A stretch of 57,695 bases of DNA from Ichthyophthirius multifiliis (lineage: Eukaryota > Ciliophora > Oligohymenophorea > Hymenostomatida). The position numbers and the translations under genes are program-made. The stretch is from contig NW_004086996.1 in assembly GCF_000220395.1 (NCBI RefSeq), forward strand, positions 1 to 57,695, read 5' to 3'. A model generated the notes under the pieces. The model worked only from the letters and a program-made list of their open reading frames with translations. It ran no database searches and was not told where the DNA came from. This document shows, piece after piece, positions 39,812 through 53,400 of the stretch (position 1 is the stretch's first letter; every line of letters begins with the position of its first letter).

Positions 39812-40943
39812 TCAAATTATCTTATTTTTATATATTATTGAAGGATGAATTTTAATTATTTTATTAAAAAATTTTTAAAAGCCTTATGAAATAGAATATT
39901 AGCTTAAAGAAATTTAACATTATTAACTTTCTGCTGTTACTTTTTACTAAACATTATATAAGTTTTCGACAAGCTATTTAATTTCTTATTTCAAAATTTA
40001 AATTATATTATTTTTATTATTCAACTCTTATTCAAAGAATTTTAATTTTTCAAATTAGTAATAATTAATTTAAGGTTAAATAGATGAACATAAAATATTC
40101 TAATTATCGTCTATGATTTCTTTTTCTTTTTGTAAAATTTCATGTTTTAAATTTTCTTCTTGAATTAAACTTTCTTATCTTTGTAAATTATGAAGATCAT
40201 CAATATAAAGCTCGTACTTTTTTATTTATTCTTCATAGTTTTATTTTAAGTTAATAATTTTTTATTCATTTAATGCTAAAATTTATTTGATTTACATATC
40301 CTTTTATACTAAATTTTTTTGTAATTGAAGTTATTCTTATTTTTCTTTTTATTGTTGTTATTCGTACATTTATTTTATTTGCGTTTCTAATTATTTTTTT
40401 TCATTTTGAAGGTTAATTATTTATTTTTCTTATTCGTGTTGAATATTGGAAAACTTTAACTATTGTTAATACAAACTTTTATTTAGCTCCTAATTCTTTT
40501 TTATTTTTGTTTATAATTTATAAAAAATACTTTTGAAATATTTTACCTCATTTTAAATTCTGACTATTTATTCTTAAACTTTTATCTTATTTATCTCTGC
40601 GTCTTTATCCATTTGTTCTAATAGGAATTTTATCTCCTTAGTTTATTCTTTCTTTATTATTATTTTTAACTTTATTATTATTTTTATATTTATATTACTT
40701 TTCCCCGTTTTTCATAATTGTTTAGTTATGATAAAGTTTCCATGTATGTTTCATTCATTTTTATTAAATTCTATTCTCTTTATTTTTAATCTGATATTTA
40801 AAGTTCTAAAAGTTCTATTTTTTGCTCTAAAATTGCTTTTTCTTTTATCCATTAATTTTCTTTATTTTTTATCTTTTTATATTATCATTTATTGTTTTAT
40901 TTCACTTTATTTTTTATTTTACTTATATTTTAAATTCTTCCAT
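39812..40943 (-). CDS. Coiled-coil protein (hypothetical)
   Basis: Starts MEEFKIQ, then a 50-nt intron (40873-40922) and a 47-nt intron (40652-40698) join short exons (NYEKRGK to KEQTKEIKFLLEQMDKD). The rest is almost all Gln/Lys/Glu heptad sequence (QMYEQQQQKEKQEQLQLQ, YEEQIKKYELYIDDL, LIQEENLKHEILQKEKEI), a long coiled coil. With UGA at 39812 exons total exactly 345 codons. A second, more natural-looking C-terminus (FTSRFNHDFEQSAMYN) lies in another frame and ends at 39672. Reaching it would need an undetected intron or frameshift near 39880. No known domain; a structural role is likely (inference). Its start faces the 3' end of the giant ubiquitin gene, about 150 bases away. Confidence 0.65.
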
Positions 40944-41094
40944 TATCTTTTTGATTTGAAAATAACAGTTTAAAATTTAAAATAGTTAATATTTCTTAAC
41001 ACAAAAATATAATTTGTCATTGTTATTTAAAAAAAAAAAAAAATTAAAAATTTAGAAATGTATGGGAAATAAATATAAAATAATTAATTTATCA

Positions 41095-44000
41095 TCAAAC
41101 AAATATAATACGGACAGTTGGCAAATCTTCTAAAATCTCATTTTATCCAATAAGTGTAAAAGTAATAGTTAAATCTACATAATCTAAAATATCATCATTA
41201 TCATCAACCTATTAATTAATAAATAAATTTTAATTAATAAATAATTACAATAAGGTCTTTAATTTTCTTTTATAAGATATTTTAATTGTCACCCATTAAT
41301 TTAGAAAAGATAAGTTTTTAACCAAAAAGTACACTATAAGGTTAAATTTATTTTTCTTTTTAAATTAATTAAAGTAATTAAGAAAGAGTCATTTAATCTG
41401 TAACTTGGAAATTCCATCTTTCCCATAGATCAATTTCTAATAAAGAGTTAATTTTTTTCTTTTTAGCTTAACCTGGTTCACTAACTGATATAATAGGCAC
41501 AGCTAAATTAAGAAAAGAATTTCTCATTAAGGTTTTTTTATTTTACATATATTTAATAAACTCAATAACTTAAAGCCCTGCTATAGAAGCTGTTGTAGAA
41601 GCTAATGCAGGAACAATTTTACCAGCTTTTATTTTACAAGTAAACCAATTCATCTCAGGTAAGGAATAACTATTTGCCCTTAAATTTGTTAAAGAATAAA
41701 TAAAATCTATGTGTATTTTATTATCTTTTTCAAAATCTATATTTTGAATTTTAAACACATTTTCTTTATCTAATGTATCTTTTAATTATTCTATTATAAT
41801 GCTTTATTCTTCTAAAGTTTTTGTAAATTTTTTTGTGTTTTTATCATCTTCATTTAACTCTTCTTGTTGTTCTTCTTCTTTTTACACTTCTTTTTTCTCT
41901 TCTTTTTATTCTTCTTTTTATTATTTTATTTATCCTTCTTTTTCTTCTATAAAAATATTTTACTTTTTTAATTAATCTTCAATAAATTAAATATTAGCTT
42001 TTTCATCATCTCCCTATTTAATATTAAAGAGTTAGGCATATAATGCAGAAAAAGATTGGATAAAATATAAATGAAACTAATTTTTTAAATTTAGGCAATT
42101 TATTTCATTAGGAATACGTTTTGGGGGTTTCCAGAAATATTAATTATCTTTAGTTTTATGGTTTTTAGGATATTATTGTAATAATTTTATAATATCTAAT
42201 CGGAAATATTTCTAAAACTTTTAAATACCTTTTTAAAGACAATCTTCCCAATTTTTCGGTTTATTTTTTAGAATTTTCAAGCTTACATAGGGTAATTTTT
42301 AGTCTTCATCATTTTTAAGATTTTGAATAAATCCATTTTTGTCAGAAATATATTGTCTTAATACTTTTTCGGCTTTTTTAGGTTTTAAACTAAATATCTT
42401 CGAAAATTTATCACGAGCCCATTCTAAACAATGTATTGTATCTTCTGGGAACATTTTTAACGTGCAATAAGGAATATCTGTATTATTATCTTCTTAAGGA
42501 TCCGCTTAACTAGAATAAGATTCTGTTAAATAAGGTATTATAACCTTTTTATTTTTTTATTAATAAAAAAATAATATACTTAAAATTAATAAAAAAATAT
42601 ACTTAAACATGTCCTTTAGGACCTAAAGTTCCAGACTCTAATAAAGGTATTCGGGTTATAACACAACGAGAATCTACATATTTTCGAGCTTAAACATTAT
42701 CTAGAGCATTAGCAACAATATTTTGCTATTCAAAGAATTTATCAGTAAAAATGTTTTTGGTGTTTTCTTCTAATTTTTCTGTTTTTGCTATTACATGTCC
42801 TTTTAAATTCGGATTTATTTAAATTACAGCAGCTTAGGCGGTTAAAGATTTTGATTTTTTAATATGTTTTTCTCTGAATAAAAATTAACGGTTCAAATTT
42901 GAATTCTCAATATAATCAGGATCTGTAATTGTTAATGTACCTTCTATACAAGCATTTATCATTGCAAAATTTTTTAATAATTCACAACCAATAGCTCCAC
43001 AGCCAACCATAAAAACTTTAGATTATTTAATTTTTTAATATGCTTATTTTCCTATAATTATTTCTAAAGGATTTTTAATATTGCTATTATTATCATCTTG
43101 CTCTTTTTTTTCTTCATCTTATTTTTCCTCGTGTATTAATTCACAGAAATCCATATAAAATAATTATTTAGTAGGCATAAATTTATTTGTTATTGCTTTA
43201 AAAATTTCTTAAGTAGTAAATCCTCCAACAAATGCACACTATTATAAATTTATTATTTATAAAAAAAAAAAAAAAAAATACTAAAGGAGGTAAAACACCA
43301 GATAATGTTTAGGAAAACAAATTTAAAAATTAAAGAGTTTTTTTACATAAATCTGTATCGTTTTCTTAAACTTTTTTAACGTATTTTTATTTATAAATTT
43401 AAATAAATTTATAAGCATCATCTTTGTTCCATGCTTAGGGCAACCTTTTATTCATTTAAAAAAATATATCTAAACATAAAAAGGCTTAATGCAAAATATG
43501 CAAATTATCGATTTTTTCAAAGTCATAAAATTTCAAAGAATCATCAAAAGGTATTTCATTTTCATTTTCTATATTAAAAAGTACATTTTTTAAATGTTTA
43601 AATTTCAATAAAATAGGTTTTTTAACTTTAATAATTGAATAAATATTTTGTTTATATTAATTATTATTTTAATTAGGATGTAATATTAAAGAATTATGGT
43701 TTAAAACACTAATTTTATGTAAATTTTCTTCTTAAAAACTATAATTTTAATATTTCAAAGCTTCTTTTTCATCTAAAATAGCAACATAATCTCCATCTTC
43801 GAAGTTATGTTTTTAATTTAAATGCACAGTTTGTTAATTATTTTCTCCTATAAATATTTACTTGACATTATATAATTATGTTTCTTCTCCATCTTTATCT
43901 AAAACTTCAAAAGAATCACCAAAATCATTAAAAAAGAAAACAAAAGTACCTAAAATAAACACAGAAATAAATTTAATTCCAAATTTTCTGCAAATAGCAT

Positions 44001-44405
44001 TTATTTTTATTTAAATTTCGAAAGGAATAAATTCAGTAATCAAAAGAACATCATAGTCTTGAAATTTAAATTTTTTTTCTAAATCAGTATTATCGTTTAG
44101 TTCTTCAGTATTTTTTTCTAATTCAACATAAGTATTTAATTATTAAAGTTTATTAAAACAACTATCAACGCGTTTTCTTTATTCAATTAAATCTTTTTCT
44201 GTTATAAAGAATTAGCCGAATAAATCTTCCTTTTAGACTTTCTTAGAATCTTGGATAGTAAGCTTTTTAACTCCACTAAGTATTATATTTTTAGCAATTT
44301 CTACTCCTAGAGGACCTAAACCAATTTAAAAAACAGAACTTTTTGATTGCTTATTTACTGAGTCTACACCCATAGCACAAATATATCTACTCCATCTATC
44401 TTTTA
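41095..44405 (-). other. UBA1-type E1 module of the giant protein
   Basis: Within the giant CDS, about 1,060 residues, the full length of a normal UBA1. Order: [13 protein letters not shown] and [20 protein letters not shown] (inactive adenylation half), the first catalytic half-domain insert, [16 protein letters not shown], then [20 protein letters not shown] (active adenylation half), [48 protein letters not shown] and [13 protein letters not shown] with the catalytic Cys (codon 42464-42466). Then [56 protein letters not shown] and a ubiquitin-fold domain ending TVRIIFV before UGA at 41095. A Lys/Glu-rich low-complexity insert (about 41860-41990) interrupts the second half. All expected E1 parts are present, so the module is probably active. 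Confidence 0.95.
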
Positions 44406-47400
44406 CATTTTCATCATTTATATCTAAAAAATTTTTAATTGTATTTTCCTGATCTTCATATTCTACGTCTATTTCTTCCTCTTATTCTTATTGTTAATTT
44501 TTTTAAGTTATATTTTTGCTTTTTTTTATTTATTTTTTGGATTCTTATGTTGTCTCTTTTTGTGGAACAGTTGTTTTGGGAGAAGGTATTTAATTTAAAG
44601 TTTTATTTAATTATGTCACTAATTCTATAAGCATTTCTTTGTATTTATTTGGTTAACTGAACTCTTAACACCATAAAGTGTTATGACCATAAACTAAGCC
44701 TGTATAGTTTACATCATTTGATTCGGCTTAAGCAATCCACTAATTAACTTCTGATAGAATTTCATTTTTTTTAATATAAAAATGCCTTTATATGACCTTT
44801 ATGTTTTGTTAAATATTTTTTTCTTTTTTAAATAAAATACATCTTCAAAACCTTTGGGAGGATTTAAAATTTAGTCAATCATAGCAAATTTGATATTGCA
44901 ATATTTTACAATATTTTAATATGCTCTATTTTTTTTTTCACCTTCATCACTTCCAGCTTACCCTTCGAAACCTGGTTCGTTAAAATAGACATCTTCAGTC
45001 ATAATGATAGCCTGTAAACTTAACAAAACTTATAAAAGAGTACTTATTTTAGGATCCCAATTTTCACTAGCATTCCCTCTCCATGTTCCTAATAAAGATA
45101 AACAAACTTTTCCACAACTATATAAATTAGGGTTAAATCTAACTTTTGATTCCCCAGTAGTGACAAGGGTTACTTTTGGTGGTGTTTAAGGATAAGTATC
45201 TTCAAAAAATACATCATAAAGGAAAGCTCCATGTCCATAAGGAGTACCTGATGATCCAGTAATAAGGACTTTCAAAAGATCAACTCTTAGATTATCACAT
45301 CTAACAAAAATGCTATTGGTGATATCAATTGGCAGGCTATTGTACATATCGGAAAGTTCTTATGCAAGTCTTACAATTTTTTATTGAGAAGGATTGTTAT
45401 TTTAGCTTATATAAGAGGAATAAAAATGTTTATAATTATTTTCATATTTCATGCTCATATATCCGAATCTGAGAGGGGCAAGAAACTTTTTGTATTATTC
45501 TGAAGGACTTAATTATAGATCAAAAAAATTATTATTTTCATTTTTTTTCTAAAAATTTTATTAATTTTCTTCAACTTTTTTTAAGTGTATATAAAGTTCT
45601 TCTGTTTTTATTGCGATTTAATATGTTTCTTCATCTGATTTCTTTTTTTCTTTTGGCAAACATTAAAGAAATATGTCAGCCGTATTTTTCAATTAAGAGA
45701 TTAAAGTAAAAATACTTTAAGTTTATAAAGGAATATATTAATCTCCTAAATCAAAAAGTAATGAAACTAAATTCTAATGTGTTGAAAAAACCTTAATAAT
45801 TCTTAAATAAGTAAAAAAAAGTTCACTTTCTTTAGAAATATCTAATAAAGAGCCACTTCTTAAAGCACTTTCAATTAAAGGTAAAAGACTACTTTAGCAA
45901 ATAATATCGAAAAATTCATGCGAAGGGTTCAAAAATTGTTTATTGTCTAGAGAAAACTCTAAAATAACCAAGAGTTATAGAAGCTATTCAGATCTATTTT
46001 ATTTAGCTTCTACGTATTCGTTAATATTCCATTTTTGATTATTATGATTTGCATCAGATGCATATCCAATACCTGATTTTGCTTATATTTTTTATTGAAT
46101 TTATATTTCTTCTTCTTAAGTTTGATTTTATTATTATTGTATATTATGCTATTTTTCTTCTTCCTATTATTTTTATTTTTTTTATCTAGGATTTTCTTTT
46201 GATATCTATTAGATTCTATTTAGAATTGGTCTAAAAAAGTCATTAGATAGTTAAGAAGGATGTTTTTATAATACTTCTTGCAGTATTTTATACAAACTCT
46301 TTACAATTTTTTCTTCTTTTTCTTCTAAAAAATTACCGTTTTCTGATTCATTTAAATTACATTTATTTGGGGTTACTTTTTATTCTTTTTTTGATGAATT
46401 GAAAATATCTAATGCTTTACTAGTTGTATTTACTAATTAAAGATTATTAATATTATTTAATGAGGCATCTTATTATATTTATTTTCTATCTTGATTTATA
46501 GCTAATAAATCTAAAAGAACTTCAAGAAGATATTCATTTTATATAAAACTATGCATAAAATCTTTTATTTGAGCAAATTCATTTAATTCTTAAATAAAAA
46601 GTATCCACTTATTAGCCTTTTCTTGATTTTCCCATTCCAATAATCTTTTTTCAGCAACCTTAATAATTTCTTTAATTCCTTCAAATTTTTCAAAACATTA
46701 AAATATAGGATAATCTTCTTTTTCGTTTAAGATAGAAGGTACTTATTAAATTGACTAAGTTTCAAATAATTAAGAAATATCCAAAAAAACATCAATAATC
46801 CCATTTTATTAAGTATTTTTGAAATTCATGATTTATTCATTACTATTTATATTCACTTATTGGTCGTTTATTTGTAAACTTAATTCTTCTTTTCGTTTTA
46901 ATTACATTCCTTAAATTTTGACGTTTTTTACAATTTGAGATATTTTAGTATTTGCATTTATATAATAAATAGGGTTAATTCTATATAATTTATGTAAATT
47001 GTTTTCTTCGAGAAGTTTATTTTTATCAAATACAAATAGTTTGTCGCTAAAATCACATTTTTAAAATGAGCTTTCTCTATTTGTTTTTTTGTCTAATATT
47101 CCTTTACCTATATCTTATTTTAATGTATAATATTCAGCTTTTTCGAATAAGAAATCTGCTGGAACATCGTGTGGAAAATTACTTTAATCTTTATCTATAG
47201 GCTATTTTTTAATAATATATTGATATTATTATTATTTTTTTAATAAAATTAATTACTTTCATATCATATAAATTAATATCGACATAACTCTAAGAATTAA
47301 AATTAAAACAAAGAGTAATTCGATCTATTTTATTATATTTGAAAGACAAAGAAGCTCCAAAATCATCAGAAAAAGAAAAATTACCCCATTAATCTCCTTG

Positions 47401-50400
47401 AGCATTAAAATGCATTTCATAATTATCTTCATAATAAAAAATGAAGCAATCATCTTCTTTTGGAATTACATAGTTTTCTTCATTAGCAAAATCTCCAGAT
47501 ATTTCAGCACAAGGCTGCATTCCTTATGAAGAAAAAACTCCACAAACACATTTATTTCCTGCATTAGACCCTTAGATAATAATAACAAAAGGTGCATTTG
47601 TTAATACTTTTTTTTTTAAAGGTTGAACTAGAGCCTCCATACTATCTTAATTCTAAGAAAGTGTCAGTATCCATTCTTGATTACGTAGAACTTTATAAAG
47701 TCCGCTTTTTTCAGTAAGGTCTTTAATTGTTTAAGAAAATATGTCATTTTATCTATTAGATAATAAAGAAGAAGATATTTTGCATAAAGAATTGTTATTA
47801 TTTTAAATGTTGAAATTATTAAGTTTATTGTTTCCAAGAATTTTGATTAAGGTCTTGTTTTCGAATACCCACGTTGAAGAGATAGAATCAAATACATGAA
47901 AGGAAATAAGAAGAACATTCATAGATTTTAAAAAAGGAAGGAAAAATTTACTAATAAATTCATTTTCTTAATAATAAATAATATCTTTTTTCATAATTTT
48001 AATTAATTTTTCTTTCTCTTAATCATTTTCAATTACACATTTCTTCATAAATTCTACTAATAATGAATAGTTTATGTTACTTTATTTTGATTTTTCTAGA
48101 TACTTTTTATATATTTTTATATGAAATTCCTCTTTTAATATTATTTGTTCCTTTATTTCACAATTTTCTATTAAGGAAACTAATATATTCAATAAGCTAT
48201 TCGTTTATGAATATTTATTATTTATCCCAGTGTATTTTTGGTGTTTTTCTATTATTTCTTCAATGATTTTTTCTCTTTTAAACCATTCAAAACATTATTT
48301 TTTGCCTCCTTTTATAATTACGCTTATAACATCGTATAATTCAGGATTTAGTTCTGCATTTTGCCATAGATAATTAAGTGTCTATTCCATTATTTCGACG
48401 TTTTTTTCAATTGAAATACATGATGGCAAATCCAATAAATTAATAATAAATTTGATTAAGCTTTTATTACACAAAAATTACTGATTTTCGAAAATTTGAA
48501 ATATTTAGTAAATTAAATCGAAAGATTAAACTAAAGTTTTGTTTATTTTTTATTTTTCTAATTTGCTTTTAGTATTTAAAAATCTAATAATATTAACAAA
48601 TGCATGCAAATAATTTTAAATATTGACGAGGTTTTCTTTTTTCCTGATTATAAAATCAAATAATTTAACTAAACGATTAATTAGTAATTCAGTACTTTAT
48701 GAATTAATTATTATTAACATTATTAATTATGAATAAATTTCCTAGCATGAAAACTACTCTTCTTACAGACAATAAGAAATTAAAAATTCACCGAAATCTT
48801 AAAATTTAGAGCTTAAGAAAATTAAAAAAGGCATTAATTCTTAGTCATAATCAGGTAAGAAAGCAAATATAAGTCCAACTTTTTCCCTTACTTATTAAAC
48901 TATATAATCCAAATTTATATTTTATAAATTTTCTTGATCTATGAAAAAAAAAAAAATACATATATATAAATAAAAATTATTTATATTGTTAAAATAAAAT
49001 TACTGCATATTTCTCCAATTAAAAAGAAAGCAGTTTGAATAAAGCTTTAATTAATAATTTATTTATTTATTTATTTAGAAAATGAATTTTATGGGAATCC
49101 TACAATAGATAAAAAAGAAATAGAGATAGCCAAATTTTAGAACATTTTGTTGGCCAAAAGAGACAAATCTTCAACAAAGCAAACATTAGGTCTAAAAATT
49201 CTAAATTTAATAAATTAAATTTCGGGTAGATTTGCCTAAGAATCCTTCCATATGTTTTTCCCGAAGACCTTTACTCCAAAATTGGTATATCCTTCATCTT
49301 CCATATTAGAAAGTTTACCAAAACATTATAAAGTATGTTAAAATTTGCCCATTTCGATAATAATTTAAGAAGGGCTTCCTACTATTTTATCACTGTAATC
49401 AGCCCAAAAAGTATTAAAACCAATTCTTATTTTTTTTGGGAAAACTATTCTATCAAGTTTTACTAAAATAGATATTTCATCATAAAATTTATCGTTCATT
49501 GTATGAAAAAGGATGTTATTTTTTACTCCCTTTTTATTTATTGTCCAATCCATATATTAGGATTATATATAAGAAAATTATTACCCTTCTAAAGGCAAAA
49601 GATTTACTTTTTGACAACATTCTTCTTCATTTGGAATCATTATTTGGTCTTAATTGTATATTTTGTGTCCTTATATCATGTTAATTATATTTTCTAATCC
49701 TTTAATTTCAACAAGGAAATATTAGCGAATGTCAAAGGATGTCTAAGACCAAAATAGAAGAATTAGTTATTCGAAATTTTTATTTATTTTTGTTAATAAA
49801 AATACTTTATGTAAATTGACTTTTCCTTTTTCTAAAAAAGTCATATTTTAGTGCGTTTGAATGAGTACTTTTAAAAATCTTTAGGTCAATTTCGGATTAT
49901 ATTCAATTATTTAAATAAATAGTTTTCTTAAGTTTTCACACAGGTTTCTGAAGTTAATAATTGAAGGAGAACTATGCTAATATAAAGTAATATTATTATT
50001 TATATTATTATTATTATTAATATTTTAGTTTTCATCTTAAGTTTAATTTTTTAAATACCAACTTATTATTTCTTATAAAATTCCCTCATTTATTCCTTGT
50101 TCGGATTTTATTAATTCCACAATTCCTAAATTATTATTTGTTGTATAAATGTTTATTATTAATTCACTTTATAATTATCCTATTATTATTTTATCGTTTG
50201 TTTCTTAATCCGACATTTATATACTTTCTAATCCTAAAAAATTTAAATTCTAAAGAAGATATTTGCTAATTATGGTAAGAAGATTTTGCATTCCTTCAAT
50301 GTTGGTTCTTCCTAAACCTTAAGAAGATTATTTTAGTTATGAAGACTTTAATGAGGGACATTCTAATTATTTATATTAATTATATGAATAAGATTATAAA

Positions 50401-53400
50401 GGATATTAAAATAAGATTTAAGATTGTGCTTAACTTTACTATTGTATTTTTTAGGTTTATTATTATTATAGTGTTTATTGTTGTTAAATATATTAAGGAG
50501 TTATTAAAATATTTATATAACCCTAAATTATATTTTTATTATATTTTTTTAATGGATCTAAATTAAGAATTTATTAAATTATAATATTATTACAAAATTC
50601 GCACTACTATTAAGAATTTAATTATATCATTACATTTTGAGCTATTTTTATTATTTCTTAGCATAACATTGCTTTTTAATTCTCATTTTAAATATTGAAA
50701 AATAGGTCTTATATTTAAATAAAGTACTCTAGAATTTTTTAATCTTTTGTTTAAGATAAAATCTAAGATATTTACATAAAAAGCTATATATTTTCATTAG
50801 ATAAAGAATATTGATTTATTAAAAATTATATAAAAGATGGGAATAGTATTGCTTTGTATATATCTTTGCAAATTGATATATATGTTTTTACATTTTATAT
50901 TTCTATATCTGTATTAGTATAATTGCTTTATAAAACTTAATCTTAGTTTTTATCAAATAATTATTATAACTCTTCAATATTTTCACTATTTTTTCTAGAA
51001 GAAGTGGAGTTTTTTCTATTTAAACCTAACATTTTTCTTTTTTAAGTTTACTTTAGTAAAAACATATTTCTTAAGAATTTTTATATCTAAATAAAATTGT
51101 AAATAAATAATAAAATATGAAAATTATAATTAAAAAATAAATATACCTTTTCAAAAGCATTAATAATATAATTAACCCAAAATAAGTTCAAAGGATTTTA
51201 TATTTATTTTTATAAATAAAATTTCTAAATATAGAACAATATAATTAAACTATTTTCCATATCATTTTCTTCTTCTTCCTAATCATATATATATTTTTTT
51301 TAAAAAAAAAAATGATATAAATTAATTACGTTTTATAATATATTAATAAATAAATCAAGAATAGTTTCCAATTTTTATTCAATAGTCAAATTACTAAAAG
51401 AAATATCTAAAATTTTAAAAAAGCTTAAAGATCCATCAGAATTTTATTGAAAAAGAAATAAAAAGACATTTCTTAGTTAATTTTTGTCAGCTTTTGAAAT
51501 AATTTTAATCAAAAAATCAAACAAATATGCAATAATATCATCATCTACTTAATTTTAAATTGCTAAAAAGCATATTTAGTAGACTATAAATGCGCTTTAT
51601 TCAAAATTAGAATTAATTAAATGCTAGAAGTTATCGTTTTAATTTAAAATAGATATATAATAATTGAAAAAGCATTCATTTTCAATTAATTTTTTATTTT
51701 AAATTTATATTAAAAAATATTCAAGAACATTAAAGCTATTTTTTCCAACTAAATCTTTCACATTATCTATAAATTTCACCTGTTATTATTAATTCGCCAT
51801 TAAATTTGAATTAATTAATTCATTTAAAAAATAATTAAACTGATCTTTATCCATAAAAAAGCACACAAAATTAATTAAAAATGGTTTAATTTTTGTTTAT
51901 AATTCAACATAATCATCTTAAAAAAAAGCCGTAAAAATAGTTTTGGTTAATAATACCTTATCAAAAGTAAATATAGATTAATCTTCAGTTACAAAATTTT
52001 AAATAGAATTAAAAAAAAGTGCAATAGATGACATTAAATTGGCATAAAATTCTATATTATTATTTTTTTCTTCATCTGAAAATTCAAAATTTTTAATTTT
52101 TTAGGATAAAAAGATGCACATTTTTTTAATTTTTTCCTCATCATTTTTATTGCCTTATTATAAAGCGAAAATCAATTTTTTTTGAATTTTTTCTAAATCA
52201 TCTCCGTATATAATTTCTTCCTCTATTAAACACGTATCTTCTTTCCATTCAATTTTTTAAAAATCAATTTTTTAATTATTCAGAATTAATTTTTCATTTA
52301 TAGATTTAGATTTTGTTTAAACTTTTTTTTAGCCATTTATTAAAGGCGTTATTTATAATAATTATGCTTGCTTTATTTCATTCATTTAAGGGCAGTATGC
52401 TAAAAACCCTAAATAAATTTAAACAATTAGAAATCTAGATGAAAAAGGTTTGAAGTTTTAGATTCCTAACATATGTACTTTTTTTTATAAATGAGTTAAG
52501 TGTATATTTTCCTCATAAGATAAATTAACAAGCTAATTAAGGACACAAGTATTATAATCATTTATATATTTAATTTTTTTTCTACCGTTTTAATTAAGTT
52601 TATATATTTGAATATTCATTCTAGCTGCACAAGGTTGGTTGACTTTTTCAAAAAGCAAATAAATTTTATTTATCGTGTATTTTTGTTCTAAATCAATTAT
52701 AAAAAATAAACTATTTGAATCTTTTTCTGTAATTTTATGAAGTCCAAAATTTTATATGAAGAAAATTTTGTTTTCTTTTTCATTTTTCTTAATAGTTTTT
52801 TTTTCCAAAATAAAGTCGTATATTTAGAAATTATTTCTTAAAATTTTATATATTTTTTGTTTTTCATTATTTGTATATTTATAGCATATATTTTCAATTA
52901 TTTTTATTAAATTTGGAACTATGTTCATTAAAAAATCTTTATTTTGTTAAAATATTTGATTATAAGAATTCAAAAAAGCAAACAAATTTTCATATTTAAC
53001 TAAAAGAATTTCATATAAATTGTTTATAAAAACTTTTTCGATTTTTTCTTTTAAAATATTGCTTTTTTCCATTAAAAAAAATAATAATTTTAAAAAAAAA
53101 TTATTCCAATATTCTGCAGTCCCGCAAATATTAAATTTAATTATTATTTCTTTCAAAAACAAATCCTTTTTACCAAAAAAACTGGCTTCTTCATCTTCAT
53201 CAAAAATTAATCCTTTTTATTCTTTTCTTTTTAAAGTTTCAATTATAATTTTTATTAAAACTTATTTTTTTTCCCAATTTTCTTCTTATCCTAATTCTTC
53301 AATTAAACTTTTTATTATTCCATCATTTTTTACATCTTAATATTCCTTTTATTATATAATTTTTTCATTTCGTTCATTTTCTTCCCAAATTTCTACAATA

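Noticed and set aside
40728-40973. Hydrophobic plus-strand ORF of 81 residues
   Set aside because: Antisense of Lys/Gln-rich coiled-coil codons on the minus strand; poly-Phe/Leu reading is an artefact.
41570-41758. 62-residue minus-strand ORF in the standard code
   Set aside because: It is in the right frame but only a fragment of the E1 module between UAA/UAG glutamine codons, not a separate gene.
44400-44634. Independent start of an E1 gene at the Met codon at 44632-44634
   Set aside because: This Met lies in the BIRC6-type tail helix, and the upstream frame has no UGA, so a separate E2 gene would lack a stop.
45004-45189. Standard-code ORF on the plus strand
   Set aside because: Antisense shadow of the UBC domain, which is clearly coding on the minus strand.
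52947-53340. Two overlapping ORFs on opposite strands
   Set aside because: The minus-strand one is a piece of the giant CDS; the plus-strand one is its shadow.
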